A DNA stretch of 64,000 bases, taken from contig CM070502.1 in assembly GCA_036346375.1 (NCBI GenBank), forward strand, positions 75,407,190 to 75,471,189, given 5' to 3'. The stretch comes from Guadua angustifolia. Its lineage: Eukaryota; Streptophyta; Magnoliopsida; Poales; Poaceae. The notes under the pieces were generated by a model. The model was not told the DNA's origin. It searched no databases and saw only the letters and a program-made list of their open reading frames with translations. Of the stretch, positions 1 through 11,816 are shown one piece after another. The position numbers were made by a program, and so were the translations under genes. The first letter of the stretch is position 1. Every line of letters begins with the position of its first letter.

Positions 1-116
1 AGGGCTTGAAGAAGTTTAGTATAAGTTTTTTGTTTGTTGCCCAAAGTGTAGGATTTGAAACGGGACAATGACTTAGGATTCCCCGGAGAGAGAGAGAGAG
101 AGAGCAGGGCACCTAC
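1..116 (-). other. Start of PDI intron 2, with an AG microsatellite
   Basis: This stretch follows the exon 2 donor on the minus strand and is intronic. It includes a run of about nine AG units near 86-104 (CT on the coding strand). No exon 3 acceptor is visible before the edge. Confidence 0.7.
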
Positions 117-894
117 CGATAGGGAGTCGAGGAGGGCAAGAACGGCCTTGTCCTCCCCCGTGAGTATCTTCTCGGCCTCGTCGACGGCGGTGATGTTGTG
201 CACCCCGGGCCCCAGCTTCTTGTTGATCCACGCAACGATGGCCTCCCTGGAACAAAATTAGGAAAGAAATCCAGAGTTTAGTAAATAAGGGAAAAGGAAA
301 TCGGTATGGGATGGGATCAATTCTGGGAGTAGGATCTGGAGATCTCATCCAGGATAGATGATAGTACAAGGAAGGAAAGAGAGAACCGGTTTACTTGGTT
401 CTTGCGCCGGTGTAGTCCTTGGGGACGCCATCGATGAAGAAAAGGATGGTGGGGAATCCTTGGACGTCGTACTTTTGGGCGAGATCAGTGTCCTCGGTGG
501 CGTCGACCTTGGTGAGGGCGACGTCCTGGGGTTGGAGGGCGAGCTGGGAGGCGGCGGCTGCGTAGTCCGGGGCGAGCGCCTGGCAGTGGCCGCACCAGGG
601 GGCGTAGAACTCAACCATGACGTGGCGGCGGGTGGCGAGGAAGTCGGAGAAGTTGGCGGCGGTGAGGAGGACGACGTGGGTCTCATCGATTAGTTGTTGT
701 TGGTCGTGGTGGTCTGTGTCGGCGAAGAGATCGTCGTCGTCGTCGGGGGAGCCCTCTTGGAGCCATCCGTCGGGGTCGTTGGCGGGGATGTCGTCGGCGT
801 TGTCGATGAGGTACTCAAGGTCATCGTCGGAGGCGAGGAGGAAGGGGGCGGCGAGGAGGAGGAGGAGGAGAAAGAGGAGAGATCTGGGGGACAT
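117..894 (-). CDS. PDIL1-4: Protein disulfide isomerase PDIL1-4-like, first two exons (partial)
   Basis: Protein disulfide isomerases form and rearrange disulfide bonds in proteins folding in the endoplasmic reticulum. Exon 1 runs 894 to 395 and starts at an ATG followed by a leucine-rich signal peptide (about residues 1-23). An acidic Asp-rich stretch comes next, then a thioredoxin-like domain with the redox motif APWCGHC, a KVDATE segment and the cis-proline segment GFPTILFF. The exon ends at a GTAAAC donor. Exon 2 (246 to 117) has a clean CCAG acceptor, joins in phase to restore a lysine codon, and encodes KEAIVAWINKKLGPGVHNIT before a GTAGGT donor. The acidic N-terminal extension before the first domain is typical of the PDIL1-4 group. 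The b, b' and a' domains and the C-terminal retention signal lie beyond the left edge. Both exons look intact. The subclass assignment rests on recall, without alignment. Confidence 0.88.
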
Positions 895-1180
895 GGTGGA
901 ATCGCAGAGCTGGAATTGGATGGAACGCAAGGCCAAGGCGAGGGTCTCACCTCTCAGTCTCACCTCTGTAGGGAAGAGTCCAGAGTCCACTCCAGTCAGT
1001 CCACGCTACTCTAGTCCGGTCCGGTGCGCTCCGACTCCGATCCGAGGGTCGGGTCGGGTCTGGTCTGGTCTGGTCTGGTCTGTTCCAAAAGAGATCGCCC
1101 CCCGAGAAGCGCGGAGCGCGTGAGCGTGACTCGACTCCGGCGCGTACGGTGCGGTGCGTCTCTTCGGATTATAAATCTTT
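895..1180 (-). promoter_or_regulatory. PDI 5' UTR and core promoter, with a TATA-like box near 1168-1177
   Basis: The stretch upstream of the PDI start codon is GC-rich and then turns sharply AT-rich at about 1170, the pattern of a grass promoter and leader. On the minus strand TTTATAATCC (1168-1177) could be the TATA box, which would put transcription start near 1140 and give a leader of about 250 nt. A pentanucleotide repeat lies inside the presumed leader. No transcript data support this, so the start site is inferred. Confidence 0.45.
1048..1083. repeat. GGTCT/AGACC pentanucleotide microsatellite
   Basis: About six imperfect copies of GGTCT/GGTCG lie in tandem in the presumed PDI 5' leader. 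On the transcribed strand this reads as repeated AGACC. It is likely length-polymorphic. Confidence 0.8.
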
Positions 1181-3025
1181 TCAAAAAGTCCACGCTCGCC
1201 GCGCACATCACCGGCCGAAATTTTTTTACCACAATAGTCTTTCTGTATTCTGTAAAATTTCAAATTGTACCTCAAATTAAAATATTAAATTGCCAAATTA
1301 CTTTCTGCATTTATTATGGATTTCAGAATTTTCTGCTTTTAAGAAAAAGCCCTTTTTCAATTTCTAGTTGCAATCTCTGAATTTTTTAATTTATTCAGAA
1401 CTATATACTATCTAAAAATATTTTATTTGGGCTCTAAATAATTTAAAGTGTCTCTCCAAAAACAATTATGAATTTTTGAGCTAAGTTGCTATTTTTGCAA
1501 AATCAAATACTGCATGTTGTATTAATATCCGTAGCAATAAAAGAATTCTAGAGAAAAAACTAGAATGGCTAAAATTCTGAAATTTTTACACAAACACTAG
1601 TGCCACGTTAGGACCATCCACAAAACGTTCAATAAATTTTGGATCACCGTAGCTATGCTTAAAAATTTGAACAAGGATTTTGATCAAAACCAAATTTCAA
1701 AAACACCTCTCTTCTCATTGACAACCTGAGCCTACGCATCAGCCCTCCCTCTCGCTAACACGCCGGTCCCACCTGCATCTCTCCAAGCCATTTTCACTTG
1801 CAGTTTTTTCTTGAGTGAATGCATCACTTCACCAATACTCCTCTCTCCCTATTGCTAGCAAGCCTAGCCCACCTACAATCTTTTTCTTTCCACCTATAAT
1901 AAATTTTGCTAGCATGCTTAGTTTTGAATAAGACATTTTTAGTAAGATATAACAAGTGTAATACTTAGCATTAGTTTCAAAACTAAAAGCAAAACCACTC
2001 AAAAGATTAAATGTAAAACCTAGAGTTCAACCTACTCAACACTTTGGGGACTTTAGAAGTGCATACAAGGCCCTTCGAGCTTATTTTTCATTTACTGCAA
2101 ATTTTCTTTATGATCTTAAAAGACATAGTGGGGTGCAAATGTTTGACATTATTTACATTTTTTACCCACTTATGTTTTTTTAAAAGTATAATTGACTCAA
2201 ATCATATTCGACCACCTCAAGAAAAACTCTTAAGAGGATGGTCTCGGTCATACACGACACATTTCAAGTTCATCCCACGTACAATGGGATGTTGTCTTAT
2301 GAATGCGAGGTGCTGAGTCTAATATGTACAAAAAGAGTCAAATTTTCTTGCTTTCATTTTAGCATCTATGAGCAAATGAAGGACTCAGGTATAGATCAAA
2401 CTAGTTTCACTTAAGTTGCTATAGGGACTCTAGAGAGCTTTAAAATTTTACAAATCATGGCAAATACCCCTAGAGAAGAAACTTAGCAAGTAAAAGTAAC
2501 ATGTTTCATCAAGTTTTTCTTATAAAGCTCATCATTTTTTTAAAATTTTAGCAAACTTAGCAAGATATATGAACTTGGACATATCTAAGTTAGTGATTTT
2601 CTTCAAATGATGTAGCATGGTGTATAGCATGATGAATAGCTCATGTGCATAATAGTCAAAGCTCATAAAATGAAAAATAAGAACTATATGCAATGCATGA
2701 AATAGATTCTTAAACTCCCCCTCAACACGTGATTCAAATTTAAGCACAAATCTACTTCAAGTTGAGTTTTTGTCAAAATTAAACTTAAGAAAGGTCCAAA
2801 AGAACTCAATTAAAACTAGAACCACATAGTGAAGAGAAGAAATTAAGAAACTACGATTGGATGGCTATAAAGCAAAGAGAAGACAATGAAAAACACTACG
2901 ACTCAGACTCGCTCTCATCTTTCCCAAGGAACTCTAGAATTTTAGCCAAAAGCACCCAGAGAAGGCAAAAGAAGGAAAATGCTAGAAGAAAACATGTAAT
3001 ACATAATATACATACCAGCTCCCCC
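1181..3025. other. AT-rich intergenic DNA, partly copia 3' sequence
   Basis: No host coding region is visible. The part nearest 3025 follows the stop codon of the copia pol remnant and begins, on the minus strand, with a purine run (GGGGGAGC) like a polypurine tract. The remainder probably holds that element's decayed 3' LTR and AT-rich spacer. I could not find a second LTR copy to fix its edges. Confidence 0.5.
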
Positions 3026-3861
3026 TCACAATAAGCTGTAAGGGCACACCGCTCCAAGCTCACTTCTAAAGGCAACAAACTTAGAACTATCCAAAGACTT
3101 GGTAAAGATATCAGCTATCTGAAGGTCACTCTCTATAAACTGGAGCGCGATATTCTTCTTCTCCATATGGTCTCTAAGTGATATCTAACATCAATGTGCT
3201 TGATCCTAGAGTGTTGTACTGGGTTTTTTACAATGCAAATAGCAGAGGTGTTGTCACAGAAAAGTGAAACACTTCCTATTTCCAACCCAAAGTCCCATAA
3301 GGTCGATTTCATCCAGAGCACCTGACTACAACAACTAGTTGCAGTTACATACTCGGCCTTAGCGGTAGACTATGCAACTCTGGACTGCTTTCTAGATGAC
3401 CAAGAGACAAGAGAAGTGCCAATGAATTGGCAAATGCCAGAAGTGCTCTTCCTATCTATCCTACAGCCAGCAAAGTCTACGTCGGAAAAGACTCTAAGAG
3501 ACAGACAAGAAGAGGAAGAGTACCAAATAACATAATCAATAGTAGTTCGAAGGTACCAAAAAATGCGCTTCACCACCTAGCAGTGAGAGACGTGAGGGGA
3601 AGCCTAAAATTGAGCGCATATACACACAGCAAAGTGTATGTCCTATCTCGAGGTAGTGAGATACAAGAGAGAGCCGATCATGCTTCTGAACTCCTTTTGA
3701 TCAGTAGGCTCACCATCCCCATCAAGCTCGAGGACAACAGAGGTGGCCATAGGTGTCATCACAGATTTCCTATCAAACATATTGAAATGCCTTAGGAGGT
3801 CTCGAGTGTACTTGCCTTGATGCAAGAAAGTGCTGTCGAAGGTTAGTGATCGACAACACAT
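3026..3861 (-). pseudogene. Ty1/copia pol remnant: end of reverse transcriptase and RNase H
   Basis: Read on the minus strand, consecutive frames give parts of a copia polyprotein. First is the end of reverse transcriptase with the peptide QKEFRSMIGSLLYLT. Next is VKRIFWYLRTTIDYVIWY. Then come the RNase H pieces SDVDFAGCRIDRKSTSG and FCDNTSAICIVKNPVQHSRIKHIDVRYH, followed by LQIADIFTKSLDSSKF and a stop at 3026-3028. At least three frameshifts break it, so it is not functional. The upstream part (integrase and early RT) is missing. It ends abruptly near 3861, where the LTR of gypsy remnant W begins, which suggests truncation by that insertion. Confidence 0.9.
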
Positions 3862-3864
3862 TTA

Positions 3865-4598
3865 TGTTCGGGTACCTTCGAGATATGCAAGATCAAGTAC
3901 GCAATTAGAAACACACAATGTAGACAAGTTTCGGCCTCGTCAATAAGTAATACCCTACTCCTGTGTCGGCGGTGACTAAGATCGTTGAAGAGGTTACAGA
4001 TTACAAGGAAGAACTTTCTTTGGGGATGGCTAAACTATGGCTTGTATATGGCTATGCTAAATCGCTAAGGGTCATAATAGTTCCTTCTGGCTTTTGGTGG
4101 GCTCCTCGCGGACTTGTTCCTAGACGACATCCTCCCTGGTCCTTATATAGTAGCTGGAGTATCGAATCGTAGTCGATGAGGAGTCCTGTTGCCGTTATTA
4201 TCCCCGTATCACATCTGAGTTCCCATAACCGTCGGGTGTATTCGAGTAGATCTCCTTGTATCGGGAGTAGGATTGGAACTTCCCCTGCAGGGGGATATCC
4301 TTTTCGCGTATACCTTATCCCGCAGACTCGGGCTAGAGATACATAGAATATCCTGATACTGGTAAGTATGTACGTGACGTGATTTCTGACTTTATGGTGC
4401 ATGCCCATATCCCATATTTGGATATTCAATAGTAGCCTCCGAACTTTGCTCAGCGGAGGGTCTGTTGAGTGCTTGGTCGATTACCGCTAAACTTAGTTTG
4501 GTCGAGTAATGCCTCGACTGCTTCTGGTCGAATACTTCGAGCGAGTTAGGAATCGCTAAGTATCGAGTAGGTTGTGCAGGGTCGAGCACCCTACGGCA
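3865..4598 (-). repeat. LTR of gypsy remnant W (probable 3' LTR, minus orientation)
   Basis: The segment starts TGTTCGGG and ends CGGCA, 734 bp long, close to the 709-766 bp LTRs of gypsy elements 1 and 2. On the minus strand it holds a TATA box (TATATAAG, about 4142-4150). As in elements 1 and 2, an antisense ORF follows within a few hundred bases. Orientation is therefore inferred to be minus. No second LTR copy was found, so the right edge is approximate. Confidence 0.55.
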
Positions 4599-4828
4599 AG
4601 CCTAACTCGAGTATTTAGGGTAACCTTGCACTGCCTGGTATTGGCCAGTCAACCTGACTCTGAGCGGAGTTGGAACTGTTGTCAGAGATTCTGAACGTTG
4701 AGCAGTTGGAGCATTTGTTGCCTGCGTCTAAGGCGCTACGGCGAATGCGGCGTTATCATTCCGCTTTTTTCGATGATCAATGTGTCGTACAGCAGGAAAC
4801 GAACCGTTGTGCCTATACACCTTTTGGC

Positions 4829-4836
4829 TTATAAAT
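4829..4836 (+). promoter_or_regulatory. TATA box of the antisense ORF of element W
   Basis: TTATAAAT lies outside the LTR about 128 bp upstream of the ATG at 4959. Element 1 has an equivalent box at nearly the same distance, which supports an independent promoter for this ORF. Confidence 0.5.
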
Positions 4837-4958
4837 TCCTGAATTCAGAACTGTAGCCATTTCATTCCTTTGCTTTCAGCCTTCCTCTTGAAGCCTCCGT
4901 CCCGTCTCCTTGAGCCCTTGCGCTTCTGTGTCCTGAGAGTTTCCTCTTCCCTGTTCTA

Positions 4959-6760
4959 ATGGCTTCTGGTTCTTCCGCCAACCCCAAGGTTGTCGCCTCA
5001 AAGAAAGAGGTCATGGCAGAGCCCATCGAAGGACCGACCTTCAGCGATGAAACTTATCAGCATGTGTAGTAGATGTCCATCGTGATGGAGAAACGCTTGG
5101 TGGAGCTGGAGAAGGGCGGCCTTATTCCTCCTCGAGCGTTCTTCCATTGGAGACCTTCTGCTGGTGAGGACTATCCGACTCCTAAGGACGAGGATGAAAC
5201 TGTCGTTTTTGAGTCCTTTTTCCGTGGTGGCCTCAGCTTTCCCTCTTCCAAATTTCTACTTGATGTTATGAACTTCTACGGAATTCAGCTTTTTCACCTG
5301 AGCTCCAATTCTATCACAATGCTCAGTGTCTTTGCTCATCTTTGTGAGGCTTTCCTGGGCATCCGACCCAACCTCAACTTGTTCCGCCATTTCTACTGTC
5401 TGAAAAGGATGACCAAGAATGAGGTCATCAGAGGCGTTGGCTTTCATCTCTGCAACGGTGTCGCTAGTGCTTATATTCCGGTGCTGGTAACTTCTTCCTG
5501 GCAATCGGACTGAAAAAAGCGGTAGTTCTATATTACCTCACCGGACACGGTTAACTTTCCGTTGTCTTACCGACCTTCTTTCCCGGCCTTTTCCCAGCTC
5601 TGGACGAAAGTCCCTCCTTCGACAGCGCGGAATGCATGCTACGTCGAGAAGATCAAGCTAAGGAAAAGGGGTCTCTCTAGGTGGCATGTCGCCCGAGACT
5701 TCTTGACGCGGCAATAGAGTCCGCTAAAATATCGGGACCATCTGGCATGAGAGTACTTTGGAGTCGATGACGCGACCAGAGATTCTTCCGAAGGTAAATG
5801 ACATTGATTTCTTTTGTCGCTCTTCCTTTTTTGCCGTGAGTAGTGGCTAACAAACCGCTTTACTAACTAACAATCTTGTCAGATGCAAATATTTCTGTTC
5901 GATTGTGCAAAATTTTTCATGGATCATCACCTGGCCCCTGCAGCATAGAGGTCTACTCTCTTGCCAACCCTCGACCGGAGGTATGTATGGAGCACTTACC
6001 ACTGTTGCCGCATTGAGGCAATTATCAGGACTTAACTCCTTTTACCTTTTTCAGGAGGTCGAGCGTGACAAGCACAGCGAACCGCTTGAGGAGGCCACGG
6101 AGCTAGACGATGAACCTACTCGAGATGGCAAGCATGCATCGAGCGCAGGCCTTGCTGATGCGGGCTTGTCCGCGAAGGACACGATGCTTGCCCTAGCCTT
6201 CGGTGAGGTTGAGGTATCTCAGGTGCAGGAGGTGGCGGGTTCTCCTCGACCAGAGAGTCCAGCGTCACCATCACCTCCACCGCCATCAAAACGTCACCGG
6301 GTATTGGGAACTTCCGATCAGGTGACATTTAATCGATCACTCAGGTGTTATGAGATCGTTGCTAACGTAATTCGACAACTCTTGGAGGAACAGCGGGACA
6401 CCTTGGTTGCTGACGTGCAACGTTTGGCTGCGGCTCCGTAGGCGTCGCCCCAAAAAGATCCTTCGTCGACCGAGATAGTCGAAAAGGTAGAATGACTATT
6501 ACCGATTAATTACCATGTTGGTAGTCCGAACCACTTGCTAATAATTACCTTGCGTGAGCAGGCTGCTTCTTCGGTCGCTAATCTACCGGCACCACCGCCC
6601 CCACTAGCTGGGCCGATTGAAAGGGCGGCCACCGTGGCCGAGTTGTTGCCAAAAAAATCTCGCTCGCGGCGCGGTTTGAGAGTGGTATTGAAAACAAAGA
6701 GGTAGGATCACTTATTCGTTGCTCTCATGTGCCTTTATCTCCTTGGAAGACATCATATGA
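4959..6760 (+). pseudogene. Antisense ORF of gypsy remnant W ('putative gypsy-type transposon' family)
   Basis: From the ATG at 4959 one frame runs without any indel to an intron donor near 5794 (GAAG/GTAAAT), but with six stops, at 5067, 5070, 5511, 5523, 5715 and 5748. The readable protein has the family core: a membrane-like FPSSKFLLDVMNFYGIQLFHLS, then LSVFAHLCEAFLGIRPNLNLF. Later exons (about 5883-6760) are Pro/Ser/Glu-rich, with SPASPSPPPPSKRHR. At least two stops fall where the context expects tryptophan (SDWKKRW), as if TGG had become TGA or TAG. The domain matches what is annotated as a gypsy-type transposon domain (PF04195 by recall). Its function is unknown. In Tat-lineage retrotransposons a similar ORF lies antisense to gag-pol beside the 3' LTR. 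Confidence 0.75.
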
Positions 6761-7434
6761 GAGCTCTTTTGCAGGAAGGGCACGCCTGACAGCACCATCG
6801 AGGGCGCCACTGATGACTCCTTGCCGCCACCAACAAGCGATCGAACCGGTTTGGTGGCACCTCATTGCCACTGAAAACGTTGCCGCAACCTCGATGCTAC
6901 GTTGCCACCGCTCCATGCCGGCCGTGCCGCACTGGCATCCACGTCTGCGCCATGTGACCACCTGGCCGGCGCCATCGTCGCCCACATTGCCTCTCGCCGT
7001 TAACCTTCGTGGTCGCCACATTAGCCATAGCCACCGCGTGGCGTCCACGTTAGCAGGGCCGCCACGTCACTCTTGGTGCTCCCGGTCCACCGCGAGCCAA
7101 GCCACTCACATGTGAGCCCCACGTGTCGGTGGAAATTCTTTTTCTTTTTATTCTTTTTCAGAAAAATCCAAAAATTCCAGCCAATCAGATTGCGCCACAT
7201 GTCAGCCCTTTTTTATTTTCTCCGATTTTTGGATCCGAGGAACTTCCAGGAGCCCGTTCTCCTTCGTTCGAGCTTCGATTCTAGTTATTCAAATTTCTAA
7301 ATTCATGATCTACTTTCCAGTACCATTATTTTTCATTTTTGAATTTTATTTGAATTTGTTTTATTTATTTATTCTCGTTTCATGTGTAGACGACGCAGTC
7401 GAAGCTCAGTCGAACCAGCAGTTGGATATGATTG
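6761..7434. other. Unassigned: GC-rich stretch then AT-rich spacer
   Basis: About 6780-7130 is GC-rich and could be more of the element W antisense ORF or a captured coding scrap. The rest is AT-rich. I see no family motif and no reliable reading frame. Confidence 0.4.
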
Positions 7435-8920
7435 TGTTAGGGAACGGGTAGACTACTCTAGCAAAAAAAAATTTCTACCACGTAACCAAAAGACCACTGC
7501 AAGTTATAGTCATAGAATTTTCACTAGACGCGCAGACCCAATGTAGCGCGGTGGTGCAGATGTAGTCGTACTAGCCTCGTGCCTCCTCCAACAGCTTCTT
7601 ATGAGCATCGCTGGTTGTGGGTCGTCCTAGCATTGAAGCTTTGCAACAACGCCTCCAAGGTATTCAAACGTATGGGGCGGGAACACCACGTGCTGGAGTA
7701 CTAGCGCCGATTGCGTTGTTCTAGGTGGAGGAGGGGTTGCGGCTAGGGTTTTAGAAATTCCAAATTCCTATTATTTCTTTTTGTATATATATTTCTCTTT
7801 CAAAACCACCACATCCTCTCTTTATATAGATGTCCCATGATGGATTTCAACCCTTAAAGTCCACTAGGAACTCTAATCCCATTATAACTCGGATTCCTAT
7901 TTAAATTGTTTACAACCCTTTAAGTGTGCGACCCTATAGGTTCACGTGTACTTGGATATGGCTGGAGTATTTATATTGATCATTGGGTACTCCTACTCGA
8001 TCATCGGGTACACCCACCTACTCGACCATTGAGTACTCCTACTCGATCATCGAGTATTCGACCAATAGTCGATAGCGGCCCCTAGCAGGATTTACCAACC
8101 CCCGAGTACATGTAAAGATCAAACGAATCTCAACAATGTCCTATATGCATTTCCTTTTGCCTCACGATATTGGTCAAACCCAAGGCAAGTTGTTGTCATC
8201 CTTGTTTGGATGACTCGACCACTCTTTCTCGATGTCATGACTCGGATTCCCCGAATGCATCGAGTTAACTCTTTAACTCAATGACTCAAGTAACTCTTTA
8301 CTCGAGTAGCATGGCCATGCATTTTCTGGAATCCGGCCACTCGAGAGGCCTAGAGATATCTCTCCCATTGTATGGAGGGGCAAATCCTATCTTGATCGAC
8401 CACGCCTCATAGCATGTTTCATGACAAACCTGAAAGCCATCTTTATAACTACTCAGTTATGGAGTAGCATTTGACGACCCCTAAGTAAGCCATTACGCAT
8501 CTTGAGAACATGTGGCAATCTCAAATCGAAGGATATAGCATACATATCGCATCCGTGACCAGCTGATGATATGAAAGAATACAACGTTTTCGCAGTGTCT
8601 CATAGTAGGTCAATGTCCAACATCATGTTCTCTAACATGTGTCTATATTATTGGTTTGATATCTCCATATCTATGACCTGTGAAACGTGACCATCGATCA
8701 GTACATATGCTAGTCCACTCATATGTGTCCTTATATGATTATCGACTAGGGACCCTTTTTAGAATTAACATCATAAAGATGAATATAGAGTTTCACAAAC
8801 AAGTCACATACTTGTTTAATCAATATCCATGATATTATTCAAAGAACAATGTCATAGTTTATGAACATTTATGGAAATATAATCATCTCTATGATTGTCT
8901 TCTAGGGCATATTTCCAACA
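7435..8920 (-). mobile_element. Solo LTR of a BARE-1/Angela-like copia element
   Basis: Read on the minus strand, the segment begins TGTTGGAAATATGCCC at 8920, the start of BARE-1/WIS/Angela LTRs of Triticeae-type copia elements as I know them. It also contains the family's conserved stretch with GTGAGTGGACTAGCATATG-like sequence (about 8690-8730). The far end on the plus strand is TGTTAGGGAACG at 7435. The total is 1486 bp with TG...CA ends, and no internal domain adjoins it. Flanking 5-mers are GATTG (7430-7434) and GTTTG (8921-8925), a target duplication with one mismatch. This fits an old solo LTR left by recombination. Confidence 0.8.
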
Positions 8921-9759
8921 GTTTGTGTTATCATCGTTGTTTTCACTGTGTGTGCTAGCTTTTCCTGAACTAGCATGGTCATATACAGTGGGCTCATATT
9001 TGGAAATCTGGTCCCGACACGGATGTTGATGCCTGCCGAGGTATGGTTAATGCTCCGTTTTGGTTGTTCAAAGATGGGTGATTGCAGCCTGTTTTTGTTA
9101 GGATTTATTTTTGTGCATTAATTTTGGGATTAATAGTGTTCCAGCCCCATATGGCATCCTTTTCCCTTTACCCTTCTTTGTTGAACCTGTGTGATTTGGT
9201 CAAGCAGCTTGTTCATCTGATCCAAGAAAGTTCATTGCTTGGGAGTTATCCTACTATGTTTGTAGTTATCATCTTGTCATCCATTTTAGTCTAAGTTCCT
9301 GGTCTTGATTCGAAGTTAGACGAGCAGCTAATTGACATGTCTCAATCAAACACTTTTCCCTTATGAATATCTGATCCTAAATGTCAACATTTTTGTCATT
9401 ACAGGACTGAAATAGGACTCCAATGTGCATTGTGCAGGTTTGAAATAATAAAAGAAAATTTTGGCCAAATAGCAAGAGTATGTGCTTATATACTAGAGCT
9501 ACAATGCTTCTGTTATCTTCCATTTAAGAAGATTTTATACAGATGCTTGATCATTTCGTGGTTAGATGCAAATTAGTTCCTCAACTTCTTATCTGCTTTT
9601 TCCTATGAAAAGAATTCTCATTTGCCTTTTAGGATGTTCGCATATACAATTGTATTTATTCTGACCTTGAAAGGTTTGTATTAGACATTTTAGCTTACTC
9701 CATTTCTAGCATCTCTTTACACAAACTCTCTTTTTGTCCTAGGGATTTTACTGTTGCAG

Positions 9760-9822
9760 TTTTTTGGGTCCCAGAACAAAGCTTCGAAACCTGAGAAACA
9801 AAGACTTGTAGTCTATCCTAAA
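9760..9822 (+). other. Possible orphan exon (21 codons)
   Basis: A T-rich tract and GCAG acceptor precede 63 open bases that encode FFGSQNKASKPEKQRLVVYPK, followed by a GTAATT donor. The composition is protein-like, but I do not recognise the family and the call could be chance. Confidence 0.25.
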
Positions 9823-10567
9823 GTAATTTATTGTGTGGAAATTTATGAGGAAAGATATGGCTCTGTGAAAGTAATATGTTAAACTTTTAGTCACACATGC
9901 TTATTTTTAAGGTGAGGACCATTCAAGAGAGATTTGGTTTGTGAGATTAAACTTCTTTGGATCTTGTGGAACAGTATTGAGTAAGTCCCAAGTTGTTGTG
10001 TCATGATATATGAACTCCTATTTGTGTCACATATTGCTTCTTCAATTGTTGGTTCTACATGCATGTATGTAGCTTTGTGGGGTTGTTACAATCACTTTAT
10101 GTTTATGTCTCTACTCACTAAGCGAAGGTATACAAATACAATGATCACATAGGTTAAAATGGCCTTGCACTCTGCGTTCATCATTGTATTTTTTTTTGTA
10201 ATTATGTATTGCTTGTTTTCTCTTTTAGTCTTGTGGACTGTTTTCTCTTCATCAATCTATTTTGTCATTACCAAATACCAATAAGGAAAAATCACAACCA
10301 CTTTTTATTTGTTTGCGCTTTTGTGGTGAAGGAAAGTACTCTGATTGGTAGCATGTGTTGTGACATTTGGAAACTTTGTTTTAGTTTACTGTATCAAATT
10401 CACTCAGTTGCATGCTTGAGTGATGTTAGTCACCATATTTTCTCTTGTTGTAGGAGCATACTGAATTCCTAAGGAAATACTACTTTCTTTCTTCTTAGTG
10501 CTACTTGTGCATCTTCATCTCATAATTTTCTTCATCTATGGTTTGTGCGCTAACAAGTGACCCTCAG

Positions 10568-10628
10568 GGGTGGCGTGACATGTATGCCGCTTGTTCTAAG
10601 CTTAGGACAGACATAGCAAGTGAGAGAG
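10568..10628 (+). other. Possible orphan exon (about 20 codons)
   Basis: A CTCAG acceptor precedes an open segment encoding GWRDMYAACSKLRTDIASER and then a GGTGCG donor. It lies on the same strand as the other exon-like piece, about 750 bp downstream. The family is not recognised. Confidence 0.25.
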
Positions 10629-10911
10629 GTGCGATTTCTGTATGCAAATTAAGCTACTTTGAAGAGAAATACATATTTTTTACAAGCCATATTTTCTGGG
10701 ACATATAGTATTTAATTAATCATTATAAACAGCAAGCGTAATACTTATCACATACTCACATGTTGCTGAGGTTGGTGCTGCAACAAAACTAAGTAGATTG
10801 AGAGCTATTGAAACATGGTTAGCTCTTTCTAATTTTATTTGCACTACGAGTCTGAAAGTCGCATGTCTTTGTTACTAAAAGTCGCATGTCTCCGTTATCT
10901 CTATAGGTTTC

Positions 10912-11677
10912 TATCGATGATTGGGGAACCGGTCCCCCGTCGAGCTTACTTGTTGAATGAGGGATCAACCTAGGGCCCCTTTTCCGCGGAGGGTATAGCG
11001 TCCGAGGACCAGCCGAGTTGCGGATCGGGATAATCGGGACAACACAGCAAACAGGGGGTCTTTTTTGGTCTGGTTCGGGCCTCTCACGGGGAGATAACAA
11101 CCTTACATCCAGTGATTGCACTTGTTTCCAAAGATGGATTACAGGGTGCTTGCTCGGGGGCCCTGGGAGGTCCTAAGGACAATCCTCCAGGCCACCAGCA
11201 AGCAACTGCTATGTGTGAGGGGAAAAATAAAAGGAGTCCAACCCTAAACTCTACGTGCAATGGGGTATTTATAGACGATTACAGCGTTACAACATTTATT
11301 ACGGAGTGACATGCCACTGTTTTCGGACGTGGGTGAAACTGTTTTCTTGCTTTTCGCCATACCGCGACGTGGGTACAGTGGGCTCAGATCGTGGCCGTAC
11401 GGTCCTTCAAGCCACCGAGTGATTAATGCCACATCGCCTTCGTGGACCGCGCCCGACTTTTGGGCGACACCCAAGGCCTTTCCTTCGGACCCGGTCGCCG
11501 GTCGCGTACCCCCAAGCAAGCATGCTCGAGGGCGAGCTTGACTAAGGTCGGGGTAGGTCCGAGGGCCGGCCTACCCGAGGATCTTCCTTGGGGGCACCAT
11601 CCAAGGGTGTGCATAGTCGGCGGTCGGCTGGCCGCCGAGGTACGATGGTCGCCATAGAGAATACCCAATCCCCGACA
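10912..11677 (-). repeat. 3' LTR of gypsy element 1
   Basis: It aligns by eye with both LTRs of element 2. The near edge is TATCGATGATTGGGG, where element 2 has TGTCGACGATTCGGG, and the far edge is CCAATCCCCGACA at 11677. A minus-strand TATA box (TATAAATA, 11266-11273) confirms orientation. The terminal TG has mutated to TA. Just right of it is a GAGG/CTAGC stretch that on the minus strand reads as the polypurine tract CTCGGGGGCTAGC, as expected next to a 3' LTR. Length is 766 bp. Confidence 0.8.
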
Positions 11678-11816
11678 GCTAGCCCCCGAGGCTTAAGGGG
11701 GGAAATCGCTCTGCCGAGGTCCCCACCTTAAGCCTGCAGACTTAAATAAGGGATTGGAGCTCCGCAGTGAAGGACCACCGTTGAGCCCGGGTAGCACTTG
11801 CTTGGGAACAAGGATT

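Larger units (their letters stand above)
8921..10911. other. Unassigned AT-rich region with exon-like pieces
   Basis: About 2 kb has the T-rich texture of plant introns. Two short open segments have good splice borders (listed separately). I recognise no protein family and no terminal repeats. It may be a decayed host gene or gene fragment. Confidence 0.4.

Noticed and set aside
617..1123. Plus-strand open frame across the PDI exon and promoter
   Set aside because: It is the reverse strand of the PDI first exon, with no independent support.
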